Part shown: one piece after another, positions 26,801 to 36,456 of the stretch
How positions within the stretch are numbered: the stretch's first letter is position 1
Layout of the letters: each line of letters opens with the position of its first letter
NCBI RefSeq assembly: GCF_900583165.1
Contig: NZ_UTKY01000091.1
Coordinates: 1 to 64,000 of the forward strand
Source: Pseudomonas viridiflava
GTDB taxonomy: Bacteria > Pseudomonadota > Gammaproteobacteria > Pseudomonadales > Pseudomonadaceae
Direction of reading: 5' to 3'
DNA: 64,000 nt
Made by a program: the position numbers and the translations under genes
The notes under the pieces: generated by a model
What the model was told of the DNA's origin: nothing
Database searches by the model: none
The model's input: only the letters and a program-made list of their open reading frames with translations

Positions 26801-26822
26801 ACAGGCGATTGGTCTGGCTCAT
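23805..26822 (-). CDS. soxA: Sarcosine oxidase alpha subunit
   Basis: A 1005-residue subunit. The N-terminal 2Fe-2S-ferredoxin-like part (residues 15-100, FNGQSYKGFEGDTLAAALLANGVDIIGRSFKYSRPRG) is followed by an NAD-binding FAD/NAD domain with VVGAGPAGLAAALAAARSGA (about 175) and a GcvT-like THF-binding C-terminal half (from about 600). It binds NAD and folate and lies in the cytoplasm. It overlaps soxD by four bases upstream. Confidence 0.96.
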   Translation of the reverse strand: MSQTNRLSNGGRIDRNKVLTFTFNGQSYKGFEGDTLAAALLANGVDIIGRSFKYSRPRGIFASGAEEPNAVLQIGATEATQIPNVRATQQALYQGLVATSTNGWPNVNTDVMGILGKVGGKLMPPGFYYKTFMYPQSFWMTYEKYIRKAAGLGRSPTENDPDTYDNFNRHCDVLVVGAGPAGLAAALAAARSGARVIIADEQEEFGGSLLDSRESLDGKPAAEWVASVIAELKALPDVVLLPRATVNGYHDHNFLTIHERLTDHLGDRAPIGVVRQRIHRVRAKRVVLATGACERPLVYGNNDVPGNMLAGAVSTYVRRYGVAPGKKLVLSTNNDHAYRVALDWLDAGLQVVAVADVRHNPRGALVEEARAKGIRILTGSAVVEARGTKRVTAARVAAIDVKAHKVSSPGEWLDCDLVASSGGYSPVVHLASHLGGKPTWREDILGFVPGEAPQKRVCVGGINGVYGLGDSLADGFEGGVRAASEAGFAPVEGTLPKALSRLEEPTLAIYQVPHDKPTARAPKQFVDLQNDVTAAAIELATREGFESVEHVKRYTALGFGTDQGKLGNVNGLAIAARSLNVTIPQMGTTMFRPNYTPVTFGAIAGRHVGHIFEPVRYTALQAWHVKNGAEFEDVGQWKRPWYFPRNGEDLHAAVKRECLAVRDSVGLLDASTLGKIDIQGPDAREFLNRIYSNAWTKLDVGKARYGLMCKEDGMVFDDGVTACIADNHFLMTTTTGGAARVLQWLEIYQQTEWPDLKVYFTSVTDHWATMTLSGPNSRKLLAEVTDIDLDKDGFPFMTWKEGLVGGVPARVFRISFTGELSYEVNVQADYAMGVLEKIVDAGKKYNLTPYGTETMHVLRAEKGFIIVGQDTDGSMTPDDLNMGWCVGRTKPFSWIGWRGMNREDCVREERKQLVGLKPIDPNVWLPEGAQLVFDPKQTIPMKMVGHVTSSYAHNSLGYSFAMGVVKGGLKRIGERVFSPQADGSVIEAEIVSSVFFDPKGDRQNI

Positions 26823-27121
26823 ACCTTCTCTCCAGCAGCCTTGGCGGTAAATTGCGGCTTCTCGCCGATCTTGTAGGTTTCAAGAATTTCGTAAGTCAGG
26901 GTGTCGCGGGTGGCGTTGAAATACTGGCGGCAACCGGCAGCGTGAATCCACAGCTCGTGGTGCAGGCCACGGGGGTTATCGCGAAAGAACATGTAGTCGC
27001 CCCACTCGGCATCCGTGCAGGCATTCGGGTCCAGCGGGCGCGGGATGTGCGCTTGGCCGGATGCATGGAATTCCTCTTCGGAGCGCAGTTCGCCACAGTG
27101 AGGACAGAAGATATGCAACAT
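26819..27121 (-). CDS. soxD: Sarcosine oxidase delta subunit
   Basis: A 100-residue zinc-binding subunit; the zinc knuckle C6-P-H-C9 (IFCPHCGELRSEEEF) and the later AAGCRQYFNATRDT are visible. It is part of the SoxBDAG tetramer and lies between soxB and soxA in the usual order, with a four-base overlap onto soxA. Confidence 0.95.
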   Translation of the reverse strand: MLHIFCPHCGELRSEEEFHASGQAHIPRPLDPNACTDAEWGDYMFFRDNPRGLHHELWIHAAGCRQYFNATRDTLTYEILETYKIGEKPQFTAKAAGEKV

Positions 27122-27136
27122 AGGAAATTTCTCCTG

Positions 27137-28387
27137 TTAGTGGGCGACAGCCGCAGCGCCGTGTTCGTCGATCAACGCACCGTTGTGGAAACGGTCGATG
27201 GAGAAAGGGGCCGCCAACGGGTGCATTTCACCCTTGGCCAGGCTTGCCGCGAACACGTTGCCTGAGCCCGGCGTGGCCTTGAAGCCGCCGGTGCCCCAAC
27301 CGCAGTTGAAGAACATGTTCGGTACCGGGGTCTTGGAGATGATCGGGCACGCATCCGGCGTGGTATCGACGATGCCGCCCCACTGACGGTTCATGCGCAC
27401 GCGCGACAGCACCGGGAACATCTCGACGATGGCCTGGATGGTGTGCTCAATCACCGGGTACGAACCGCGCTGGCCGTAGCCGTTGTAGCCGTCGATACCG
27501 GCGCCGATCACCAGGTCGCCCTTGTCGGATTGGCTGATGTAACCGTGTACGGCGTTGGACATGATCACGCTGTCGATAATCGGCTTGATCGGCTCCGACA
27601 CCAACGCTTGCAGCGGGTGGGATTCAATCGGCAGACGAAAGCCTGCCAGCGAGGCCATATGCCCGGAGTTACCGGCGGTCACCACACCGACGCGCTTGGC
27701 GCCGATGAAGCCCTTGTTGGTTTCTACGCCGATGCACACGCCGTTTTCCTTACGGAAGCCGATCACTTCGGTCTGCTGGATCAAGTCCACGCCCAGTGCG
27801 TCAGCAGCACGGGCAAAGCCCCAGGCCACGGCATCGTGACGGGCGACGCCGCCGCGACGTTGCACAGTGGCGCCGAGCACCGGGTACCGGGTGTTTTTCG
27901 AGCAGTCGAGGTAAGGAATCTCGTCTGCCACTTGCTTGGCGTTGAGCAGTTCGCCGTCCACGCCGTTGAGGCGGTTGGCACTGACGCGACGCTCGGAGTC
28001 ACGGATGTCTTGCAGGGTGTGGCACAGGTTGTACACACCGCGCTGGGAGAACATCACGTTGTAGTTCAGGTCCTGGGACAGGCCTTCCCACAGTTTCATC
28101 GCGTGTTCGTAAAGGTGCGCCGACTCGTCCCACAGGTAGTTGGAACGCACGATGGTGGTGTTGCGCGCGGTGTTACCGCCGCCCAGCCAGCCTTTCTCGA
28201 CCACGGCCACGTTGGTGATGCCGTGCTCTTTGGCCAGGTAGTAGGCGGTCGCCAGACCATGCCCGCCACCGCCGACGATGACCACGTCGTAGACCTTTTT
28301 AGGGGTGGGCGTGCGCCACATCTTCTGCCAGTTTTCGTGGTGGCTGAGGGAGTGCTTGAAGAGGCCGAAGCCTGAGTAGCGTTGCAT
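27137..28387 (-). CDS. soxB: Sarcosine oxidase beta subunit
   Basis: A 416-residue flavoprotein carrying FAD and covalently bound FMN, the site of sarcosine oxidation. The FAD motif VVIVGGGGHGLATAYYLAKEHG begins near residue 35; the GWGTGGFKATPGSG block lies near 375. The start at 28387 gives the family beginning MQRYSGFGLFKHSL, with GGAG eight bases upstream; an ATG two codons earlier is too close to that site. It follows glyA by 22 bases and leads soxBDAG. Confidence 0.95.
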   Translation of the reverse strand: MQRYSGFGLFKHSLSHHENWQKMWRTPTPKKVYDVVIVGGGGHGLATAYYLAKEHGITNVAVVEKGWLGGGNTARNTTIVRSNYLWDESAHLYEHAMKLWEGLSQDLNYNVMFSQRGVYNLCHTLQDIRDSERRVSANRLNGVDGELLNAKQVADEIPYLDCSKNTRYPVLGATVQRRGGVARHDAVAWGFARAADALGVDLIQQTEVIGFRKENGVCIGVETNKGFIGAKRVGVVTAGNSGHMASLAGFRLPIESHPLQALVSEPIKPIIDSVIMSNAVHGYISQSDKGDLVIGAGIDGYNGYGQRGSYPVIEHTIQAIVEMFPVLSRVRMNRQWGGIVDTTPDACPIISKTPVPNMFFNCGWGTGGFKATPGSGNVFAASLAKGEMHPLAAPFSIDRFHNGALIDEHGAAAVAH

Positions 28388-28409
28388 AGTCATTACTCCA
28401 AAACCGCGC

Positions 28410-29663
<1,254 letters not shown>

Positions 29664-30074
29664 CGCGTCTCTCCCAGCCTTTCGTATTGTTAAGGCCCAT
29701 GTGGGGCCCTTTGATGCGATGGTAGGGCTGGCGCAGGCAGGCCAAATGCCTACGGACGCCACGCAAAGGTGCGTTTACGACATGGTGATGTGAACAACCG
29801 ATGCCTAGGCCGCTGCTGCGTCTCTGAACGACTGCCTTTAAAACCATAGTTTTCGCACAGTAAAAATATAATATCGATACTGAGCATTAATCAGCAGGAT
29901 ATATCCTACACCGCACTAAACATTAAAATGCAAATTAAACATTGAAACCCAACCTACAAATACGGCATTACATTTTTTCTTTTGCACACCCTGCAGCACT
30001 TCATACTTAATTACCCCACGCGCATTGAGTTCGAATGGCAACTCTAAATTCGCTAGCACTCAAACCAGAGGGGA
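29664..30074. other. AT-rich divergent intergenic region, glyA / unknown quinoprotein-like gene
   Basis: 411 bases carrying the promoters of the leftward sarcosine operon and the rightward two-gene unit. From about 29840 to 29980 the sequence is much richer in A and T than its surroundings, consistent with an acquired segment boundary. GAGGGGAATG just before the rightward gene is a good ribosome site. I saw no glycine-riboswitch-like structure and no GTCGC direct repeat of the kind found before gbcA. Confidence 0.5.
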
Positions 30075-32279
30075 ATGAGCATGGCTTTAATAGAGAAAGT
30101 AAAAAGTATCTGTAAGCGTCTAGCCCCTTGTGGCTGGCACAACTTGCTGCTCCATCACGGACTTGACATTCTCGCAACCGATCTTGAAGGCGAACTTCGT
30201 AAACCATTGAAACCCGACCGAACTCTTCCAGGTTTCGAAGACTTCGCACTGACAGGTGACCGTGGCATCGAACCCGGCGATCCTGCGCGAAGCCTGCTAT
30301 ATCACACGCTGGCCCACGCAAACGTCACCACTGATGCGCAACGCAATCCACTCAAGGCCTACCCTACGGCGGCGGAGTTGGAAGTCGTCATTAACTACGT
30401 GTATGGCTGCCAGCCACCTAGCCTTCAACAATTAACAGAACAGGCCGATGGAAAACCCTTGGGGGTAGTGGTGTATGCCGTTGAATACCGGCCCGCTCCA
30501 GACACGGTTCACAAAGTACATGCCGACCTGTGTTTTTCGCGAACAGGCCTATCGAGAGTGGGCACTACGGCGCCGCTGTACGATGCCAAAAGCAGAGGTT
30601 TCCTGCCGTTTGTCTCAGATGACGCTCATGCCATTCGAGTCTTGCCAGCTCGCTACTGCGCCTACATCGCAGTCCAGCGCAAAGGGGACTTCGCCAGTTT
30701 CGGCCCCATGCGTTTTGGCGAAAAAGACCCTGACCATGATTTTTGGGTGCCATTGCACAAGTTGTTCAACGGCAGCGAGTGCATCGCCGGCATGACACTT
30801 GATGTTCAGCTCCAGGCGCAGCATAAAAACGAGAAACTACGCCGCATTCATCAGGTGCTGGGAAGCGCCTCCGGGTGGGGGGAACCCGATATCAGCCGCC
30901 CTCCATTTGCCATCACCACCGGCCTTGGTGACTGGCTCCCCGAGCGAGAGTTAGGGCCCGGATGGATGGCAGCCCAGCCCCGTGAAAAGCTGGTTGAAGT
31001 TGCACGCTACCAAGGACAACCCCTGAGTTTCAGCGTACCTAAGAAACCTGAACTTCACGCATCCAGCTTGAATATAATTTCGGATGCTCCGGAATATGTT
31101 CACATCCGACATAAAGTTGATGACGCCGGAAACTTAGTTAATCTTAACAACCAACCGAACATGCTTGAAGAGTTGAAAGAAGGGGGCTTCAAGGCCCTGC
31201 ACTATTTGGACTTTACTGCTGACGGTTGGATTCAAGCCCAGTGCGCCGCTTTGGACGCGAGCCTTCCAATACGCGTCAATGCCTACTCTTTAATCTGCGC
31301 TCCCGACTTTTATCCTTTGTGCAACCAGCGCCACCTTAGCGAATGGCTGGAAACCCTGACTCCGGATATTCGCGCAACGGTATTTTCAATAGCACCTGAA
31401 TGCCTGTCAGATTCTCGATATCCAGCAAACATTCAATCTTTTCCAGAACATTTTGCCCACACCGATCTCGGCATCACTGCGATTGTTTCCCAGCAGCAAC
31501 CCGCGCATGGTTCCGGCGGGCTGAACGTCTCCAGTGTTGCTTCTGCGCTGCGTGCCTCATGCCTTCCTGACGCGGCGGCAGGTGTGTTCGCGCCAGGTTG
31601 GGATGTAGGCCTGGTAAATTATAAAACTGACGGGGGTGATTTGAAGCATTTGGCGGCTTATCGATTGGGCAGCCCATTTCCGGAGGATGCCAAACTGTGT
31701 GCAGCCCTCAGCTCATTTTGGCCAGCCGTTGCACCCGACTCGGCCCAATCCTTCGAGCCGCACGACGGTGCCGGCCCGACAATCAAGCCGATGCTTGACC
31801 AGGAAATAGGCAAAGGTGTCGGCGTTGCCTGGGACGGTACGCCCGCCCCAAAAAAATACACGGAAGGTAATGCAACCCATATTGCGTACCAGGCTTACCT
31901 CTACAGCGACTACACCGAAAACGCACTGGCGGGCAAGTTCTCGCTGGCGCAGACCGGCAAGGTCGATTCGCATGAGTACCAACGCCGAGTCGACGCTTTT
32001 CGTCGGGTAAAACTTTCCCTAGGTAACGCTGTTGACGACTGGGTAATCGAAGCCTTCAACATCGCCTCGCAGGATGATTGGAATACCCTCCACCCTCAGG
32101 CAAGCCTAGACAACGCAACCGCCGACCAGGGTTATCGATTCGAACTCATTCGTCACGAGGCAGCGGCCACGCCCCAGTACAATCAAGCTCATATTAAAGT
32201 GATGGAAACTTGCACTTACCTGGTTTGGCCACGCGCCCTCTTTCGTCAACAAGGTTCGCAACCCTGGCAGCGTATCTAG
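30075..32279 (+). CDS. Unknown 734-residue protein, likely substrate/partner of the adjacent flavoprotein
   Basis: I do not recognise the family. The protein is 734 residues with no signal peptide and no membrane segment (the start MALIEKVKSICKRLAPCGWHNLL is amphipathic). Notable parts are DRGIEPGDPARSLLYHTLAHAN (about 55-76), PARYCAYIAVQRKGD, and LCAALSSFWPAVAPDSAQS with C542 and W549 seven residues apart; many histidines and tryptophans occur. It starts at ATG 30075 (GAGGGGAATGAGC upstream) and is followed after 21 bases by a LodB/QhpG-like flavoprotein. In LodA/LodB and Qhp systems such flavoproteins hydroxylate a tryptophan in the neighbour to build a quinone cofactor, so a self-modified oxidase is a reasonable hypothesis; the LodA N-terminal signature is absent. 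Base composition is lower in GC than the flanks. Confidence 0.7.
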   Translation: MSMALIEKVKSICKRLAPCGWHNLLLHHGLDILATDLEGELRKPLKPDRTLPGFEDFALTGDRGIEPGDPARSLLYHTLAHANVTTDAQRNPLKAYPTAAELEVVINYVYGCQPPSLQQLTEQADGKPLGVVVYAVEYRPAPDTVHKVHADLCFSRTGLSRVGTTAPLYDAKSRGFLPFVSDDAHAIRVLPARYCAYIAVQRKGDFASFGPMRFGEKDPDHDFWVPLHKLFNGSECIAGMTLDVQLQAQHKNEKLRRIHQVLGSASGWGEPDISRPPFAITTGLGDWLPERELGPGWMAAQPREKLVEVARYQGQPLSFSVPKKPELHASSLNIISDAPEYVHIRHKVDDAGNLVNLNNQPNMLEELKEGGFKALHYLDFTADGWIQAQCAALDASLPIRVNAYSLICAPDFYPLCNQRHLSEWLETLTPDIRATVFSIAPECLSDSRYPANIQSFPEHFAHTDLGITAIVSQQQPAHGSGGLNVSSVASALRASCLPDAAAGVFAPGWDVGLVNYKTDGGDLKHLAAYRLGSPFPEDAKLCAALSSFWPAVAPDSAQSFEPHDGAGPTIKPMLDQEIGKGVGVAWDGTPAPKKYTEGNATHIAYQAYLYSDYTENALAGKFSLAQTGKVDSHEYQRRVDAFRRVKLSLGNAVDDWVIEAFNIASQDDWNTLHPQASLDNATADQGYRFELIRHEAAATPQYNQAHIKVMETCTYLVWPRALFRQQGSQPWQRI

Positions 32280-32300
32280 ACAAGGTTGACAGCAGGCGCA

Positions 32301-33335
32301 ATGAATAATTATGACGTAATCGTAATAGGCGCCGGGCCTGCAGGTTGCTCGGCGGCAATTTCGTGCGCTCGACGTGGCCTGAAGGTCGCTATTGTCGAGC
32401 GCGTTTTTTTTCCACGTCACCGCCCTGGCGAGACCCTTCACCCGGGCATGGAGCCCCTTTTTCAGCAACTGGGCGTGCTTGAAAAAGTGCTCGAAGCGTC
32501 ACGTATTCGGCCCAAGGGGAGCTGGGTAAAGTGGGAAAGAGAACGACATTTTGTTCCCTTCGGAAAAGATACCACCGGGGCATGGCTAGGCTTTCAAATC
32601 CCACGGTCAACGCTTGACGGCATTTTATTGGAAAGGGCAATCGCGTGCGGTGTGCATCTTCTGAACCCATGCCAAGCCAAAAAAGTGCTTATGAAAAACA
32701 ATCGTGTTGTTGGCATCCAGACTCAGGCACAACAACTGTTCTGCCGGCAGTTGGTGGATGCAAGCGGCGCTCATGCCTGGCTGGCGCGCCAACTCCAACT
32801 GACAGTGCGTCGGTACTCGCCTCCCCTTACTGCACTCTACGGCTATAAGCGGGGAGACGTGGAAGAGCGTGCTCTAGGTATCTTCACCGACAAACTGGGC
32901 TGGTATTGGAACGCCCAAATAGGCCCACAACTTTATCACTGGACCCGACTGTACTTCTTGCACGACCACGTCTGCAGGGCAACTGCTATACCGGCAGCGT
33001 TATCCGAACTGGCATGCGCAGGGAAGATACAGGGCGCAGATGTAACTTGGAGAGCTTACGATCAATCTGCCGGCAGCGGTTTTTTTGTCGTTGGTGATGC
33101 AGCCAATGTGCTGGATCCGGGAACCTCGCACGGCGTGCTCAAGGCCTTGATGTCTGGAATGATGGCAGCCCAATGCATCATTGATGAAGCTGCCGACCCA
33201 ACTAATGAACCCGTTATTTCAAGGCACTATAACCAGTGGGTAAGAGCGTGGTTCGAAAGCGATGTACAAAAAATGCTCGAACTCTATCGCAGGCATCCTT
33301 TCCCACCTCACTGGCTTGGCGAGCATCAGCAATAA
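32301..33335 (+). CDS. LodB/QhpG/tryptophan-halogenase-like FAD-dependent oxidoreductase
   Basis: A 344-residue flavoprotein: FAD-binding GAGPAGCSAAISCARRGLKV (about residues 10-30), RPGETLHPGMEPLFQQLG (about 45-62) as in LodB-type enzymes, and GDAANVLDPGTSHGVLKALMSG (about 270-290) in the second FAD motif. No halogenase-type W-x-W-x-I-P motif was seen, which argues against a true halogenase. LodB and QhpG act on a protein substrate encoded next door to form a tryptophylquinone. It is 21 bases after the unknown 734-residue gene, so the two are co-transcribed. ATG at 32301 is preferred over TTG at 32286. Confidence 0.8.
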   Translation: MNNYDVIVIGAGPAGCSAAISCARRGLKVAIVERVFFPRHRPGETLHPGMEPLFQQLGVLEKVLEASRIRPKGSWVKWERERHFVPFGKDTTGAWLGFQIPRSTLDGILLERAIACGVHLLNPCQAKKVLMKNNRVVGIQTQAQQLFCRQLVDASGAHAWLARQLQLTVRRYSPPLTALYGYKRGDVEERALGIFTDKLGWYWNAQIGPQLYHWTRLYFLHDHVCRATAIPAALSELACAGKIQGADVTWRAYDQSAGSGFFVVGDAANVLDPGTSHGVLKALMSGMMAAQCIIDEAADPTNEPVISRHYNQWVRAWFESDVQKMLELYRRHPFPPHWLGEHQQ

Positions 33336-33341
33336 GGGGCA

Positions 33342-34070
33342 TCAGGCGCTGCCGATGATCAGTCGAACGACCATTAAGAGTAAAAAATGCAACGGATACA
33401 GGCCATAGGCCCAGCGACGCATGGCAGGTGGCGTGACGTTTTTAGCGTGTCGCAATAAGACCAGGCCTGCCAATGGCGCAATCAGGCAACTGGCCAATCC
33501 CGCCAGCGCCACGAGACTGCCGCTGTTGAGCAAAACCTGCCATTGGTTGGCTGCCACGCACACCAACCCTGGCAACACGCTTAAATACCACGGCCTTGTA
33601 AACACCAGCAGCATCGCCAGCGGCAGCAATACACCAAAGAAGCCAAACATCAGATGCGTGGAAAAGACTGCCGCGATTGTGATTGCGATCAGCGCCAATA
33701 GTCGGTCTGGAAGAGTCTTCTGCTGCCACCCTCGCGCAACCAGAAGCCCCAGCGCCAAGGTCGGTAACACATTCAACGTATCGGCATCCTCGATAAACAT
33801 TCGATACGGTATTTCGCTGATCACACTGAACAGCAGCAACCAGCCCAGGTATCGCCCATTGAAAGGGGTGCTCCCCATACGATGCAGATTCGCCGCGATC
33901 GCCAGGCAAAACCACGGAAACGCAAGGCGACCCGGCACATACAGGCCATCCAGGCTCAAACCGACATAGCGCAGGTGATCAAGCACCATGCACAGCAGCG
34001 CCAGCCACTTGAGCAGGTCCAGGGCGCCGTCTCGGACGGGTCCGACAGGCAAGGTGTGAGTGCCGTGCAT
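33342..34070 (-). CDS. TraX-family membrane protein
   Basis: A 242-residue integral membrane protein with about seven to eight hydrophobic helices, beginning with the TraX signature GALDLLKWLALLCMVLDHLRYVG and PGRLAFPWFCLAIAANL. TraX proteins were first known for acetylating F-pilin, but chromosomal members in pseudomonads have unknown targets. The start at 34070 has GGGGA four bases upstream; an ATG at 34091 lacks one. It converges with the flavoprotein gene (six bases apart) and diverges from ltaE. Confidence 0.85.
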   Translation of the reverse strand: MHGTHTLPVGPVRDGALDLLKWLALLCMVLDHLRYVGLSLDGLYVPGRLAFPWFCLAIAANLHRMGSTPFNGRYLGWLLLFSVISEIPYRMFIEDADTLNVLPTLALGLLVARGWQQKTLPDRLLALIAITIAAVFSTHLMFGFFGVLLPLAMLLVFTRPWYLSVLPGLVCVAANQWQVLLNSGSLVALAGLASCLIAPLAGLVLLRHAKNVTPPAMRRWAYGLYPLHFLLLMVVRLIIGSA

Positions 34071-34160
34071 AATTCCCCAACCACTTTGCATTTACAGTAC
34101 GTGCGCAGCGCCAACATTCTTGGTTACAGTGCGCACCAACATCGACCACAGGACAGGGCC

Positions 34161-35201
34161 ATGACCGACAAGAGCCAACAATTCGCCAGTGACAACTATT
34201 CGGGCATCTGCCCGGAAGCCTGGGCCGCCATGGAACAAGCCAACCAGGGCCATCAACGCGCCTACGGTGATGATGAATGGACCCACCGCGCCGCCGACGG
34301 TTTCCGCAATCTGTTCGAAACCGACTGCGAAGTGTTCTTCGCGTTCAACGGCACCGCCGCCAACTCGCTGGCGCTGTCGTCCTTGTGCCAGAGCTACCAT
34401 AGCGTGATTTGCTCGGAAACCGCCCACGTCGAAACCGACGAATGCGGCGCGCCGGAGTTTTTCTCCAATGGCTCCAAGCTGCTCGTGGCCCGCACTGAAA
34501 ACGGCAAGCTGACCCCGGAGTCGATCCGCGAGATCGCGCTCAAGCGCCAGGACATCCACTACCCCAAGCCCCGCGTCGTCACCCTGACCCAGGCCACTGA
34601 AGTCGGCAGCGTGTACACCCCGGAAGAAATTCGCGCCATCAGTGCCACCTGTAAAGAGCTGGGGCTGAACTTGCACATGGACGGCGCACGCTTCTCCAAC
34701 GCCTGCGCGTTCCTCGGTTGCTCGCCGGCCGACCTGACCTGGAAAGCCGGGGTGGACGTGTTGTGCTTTGGCGGCACCAAGAACGGCATGGCCGTGGGTG
34801 AAGCTATCCTGTTTTTCAACCACAAGCTGGCGGAAGACTTCGACTACCGCTGCAAACAAGCCGGCCAATTGGCGTCGAAAATGCGCTTTTTGTCTGCCCC
34901 GTGGGTCGGCCTGCTGGAAAACGACGCCTGGCTCAAGCACGCACGCCATGCCAACCACTGCGCCCAATTGCTGAGCAGCCTGGTGGCGGATATTCCGGGG
35001 GTTGAGTTGATGTTCCCGGTGCAGGCCAACGGTGTGTTCCTGCAACTGTCAGAACCGGCGATTGCTGCACTGACGGCCAAGGGCTGGCGGTTCTACACCT
35101 TCATCGGTAAAGGCGGCGCGCGGTTTATGTGTGCGTGGGATACCGAGGAAGAACGCGTGCGGGAACTGGCGGCGGACATTCGCGAAGTCATGGGCGCCTA
35201 A
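34161..35201 (+). CDS. ltaE: Low-specificity L-threonine aldolase
   Basis: A 346-residue PLP enzyme cleaving L-threonine or L-allo-threonine to glycine and acetaldehyde. Visible are FASDNYSGICPEAW at the N-terminus, HMDGARFSNA with the PLP-contacting D, and the PLP lysine in CFGGTKNGMAVGEAI. P. aeruginosa carries the homologue in the same place between the sarcosine and betaine genes, linking it to glycine supply or use. AGGAC lies upstream of the ATG at 34161. A perfect REP-derived hairpin separates it from gbcB. Confidence 0.93.
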   Translation: MTDKSQQFASDNYSGICPEAWAAMEQANQGHQRAYGDDEWTHRAADGFRNLFETDCEVFFAFNGTAANSLALSSLCQSYHSVICSETAHVETDECGAPEFFSNGSKLLVARTENGKLTPESIREIALKRQDIHYPKPRVVTLTQATEVGSVYTPEEIRAISATCKELGLNLHMDGARFSNACAFLGCSPADLTWKAGVDVLCFGGTKNGMAVGEAILFFNHKLAEDFDYRCKQAGQLASKMRFLSAPWVGLLENDAWLKHARHANHCAQLLSSLVADIPGVELMFPVQANGVFLQLSEPAIAALTAKGWRFYTFIGKGGARFMCAWDTEEERVRELAADIREVMGA

Positions 35202-35228
35202 ACCTCACTGACGTACACAAATCAAAAA

Positions 35229-35254
35229 GTGGGAGGGGGCTTGCCCCCTCCCAC
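35229..35254. terminator. Collapsed REP palindrome between ltaE and gbcB
   Basis: GTGGGAGGGGGC / GCCCCCTCCCAC forms a perfect 12-bp stem with a TT loop between two convergent genes. It is one REP mirrored onto itself and probably serves as a bidirectional terminator. Confidence 0.7.
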
Positions 35255-35279
35255 ATTTGAATTGTGCATGCCTGGAAAG

Positions 35280-36380
35280 TCAGAACTCTATGCGCACATC
35301 ACCCTTCGGCACACTGCAGCACGACAGAATGTAACCCTCGGCTTCGTCTTCCTCGGTAATCCCGCCGTTGTGCTCCATCTCCACCTCCCCGCCCAGCTTC
35401 ATCACCTTGCACGTGCCGCAGATGCCCATGCCGCAGGCTTTGGGGATCATCAAGCCGAGCTTGGCTGCTGCTGCGTGCACGGTTTCGCCCGGTGCCACGC
35501 GGATGCTTTTGCCCGAGGCAATGAATTCCACCTGATGCAGGTCCGCCAGGTCGACTTCCGGCGCATCCGCCGCTTGTTCGGCTTGCTCCACCGCATCGGC
35601 ACGGGCTTCCGGTGGCGTCGCACCGAAGGACTCTTCGTGATAACGCGTCATGTCGAACCCTGCCACTTCCAGAAGGCGCTTGACGGCATTCATGTAGGGC
35701 GTTGGGCCGCAGCAGAACACTTCGCGCTCGAGGAAGTCGGGCACCATCAGTTCGAGCATCTTGTGATTCAGGTAACCGCGATACCCCGCCCAAGGCTCAC
35801 CCAATCCATGTTTCTCGCAGATCAGGTGCAGGCTGAAGTTATCCACCCGCGACGCCATGTGTTCCAGTTCGCGGTGGTAGATGATGTCTTTGGGCGAGCG
35901 GGCACTGTGGATAAACGTCATGTCGACGTTGGCATTGGTGTCGTAGAACCAGCGCGCCATGGACATGACCGGCGTAATGCCGACGCCGCCGCTGAGGTAC
36001 AGCACTTTCGGGCTCGGAAAATCGATGGCGTTAAACAGCCCCACCGGGCCGTGCACTGCCAGCTCCTGGCCTTCGTGCAACGTGTCGTGCAGCCAGTTGG
36101 ACACCTTGCCGCCCGGCACGCGCTTGATGGTCACCGAAAAGCTGTAGGGCACCGAGGGCGAGCTGGAAATGGTGTACGACCGCATGATCGGCTGGCCTTC
36201 AATTTCCAGCTCCAGGGTGACAAATTGCCCCGGCTTGAAAAAGAACATGATCGGCTGGTCGGCCATAAAGCAAAAGGTGCGCACGTCCCAGGTTTCCTGG
36301 ATGACTTTGACGCAACGGACGATGTGCCGACCATTGGCCCAGGTCTGGGTAGTTACTGGATTCAGGAAACTGTTGGACAT
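35280..36380 (-). CDS. gbcB: Glycine betaine demethylase reductase component GbcB
   Basis: A 366-residue electron-transfer protein that passes electrons from NAD(P)H to the oxygenase GbcA. An FAD/NAD reductase module (RSYTISSSPSVPYSFSVTIKRVPGG near residues 80-105, LSGGVGITPVMSM near 140) is followed by a C-terminal plant-type 2Fe-2S ferredoxin domain with CGMGICGTCK and a last cysteine in LSCCSVPKG. The start at 36380 fits the family (MSNSFLNPVTTQTW). It diverges from gbcA over a 282-base region with two likely activator sites. Confidence 0.95.
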   Translation of the reverse strand: MSNSFLNPVTTQTWANGRHIVRCVKVIQETWDVRTFCFMADQPIMFFFKPGQFVTLELEIEGQPIMRSYTISSSPSVPYSFSVTIKRVPGGKVSNWLHDTLHEGQELAVHGPVGLFNAIDFPSPKVLYLSGGVGITPVMSMARWFYDTNANVDMTFIHSARSPKDIIYHRELEHMASRVDNFSLHLICEKHGLGEPWAGYRGYLNHKMLELMVPDFLEREVFCCGPTPYMNAVKRLLEVAGFDMTRYHEESFGATPPEARADAVEQAEQAADAPEVDLADLHQVEFIASGKSIRVAPGETVHAAAAKLGLMIPKACGMGICGTCKVMKLGGEVEMEHNGGITEEDEAEGYILSCCSVPKGDVRIEF

Positions 36381-36456
36381 GCTGATTCTCCACTGCCGAT
36401 GTTCGGCTTTATGGTGGCGATTCTGCGTAACGCCGCAATCGCCCATTTACCTATCT

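Noticed and set aside
29664..30074. Glycine riboswitch upstream of glyA
   Set aside because: No tandem aptamer-like conserved blocks could be recognised on the minus strand in this AT-rich region.
30075..32279. Naming the 734-residue protein LodA or GoxA
   Set aside because: The N-terminal HPAIGIARVG-type signature of those oxidases is absent; only the flavoprotein neighbour suggests a similar mechanism.
32301..33335. Tryptophan halogenase
   Set aside because: No W-x-W-x-I-P motif and smaller than true flavin halogenases; LodB/QhpG type fits better.
33342..34070. TraX as sign of a conjugative element
   Set aside because: No other tra genes, relaxase or integrase nearby; chromosomal TraX-family proteins are common in pseudomonads.
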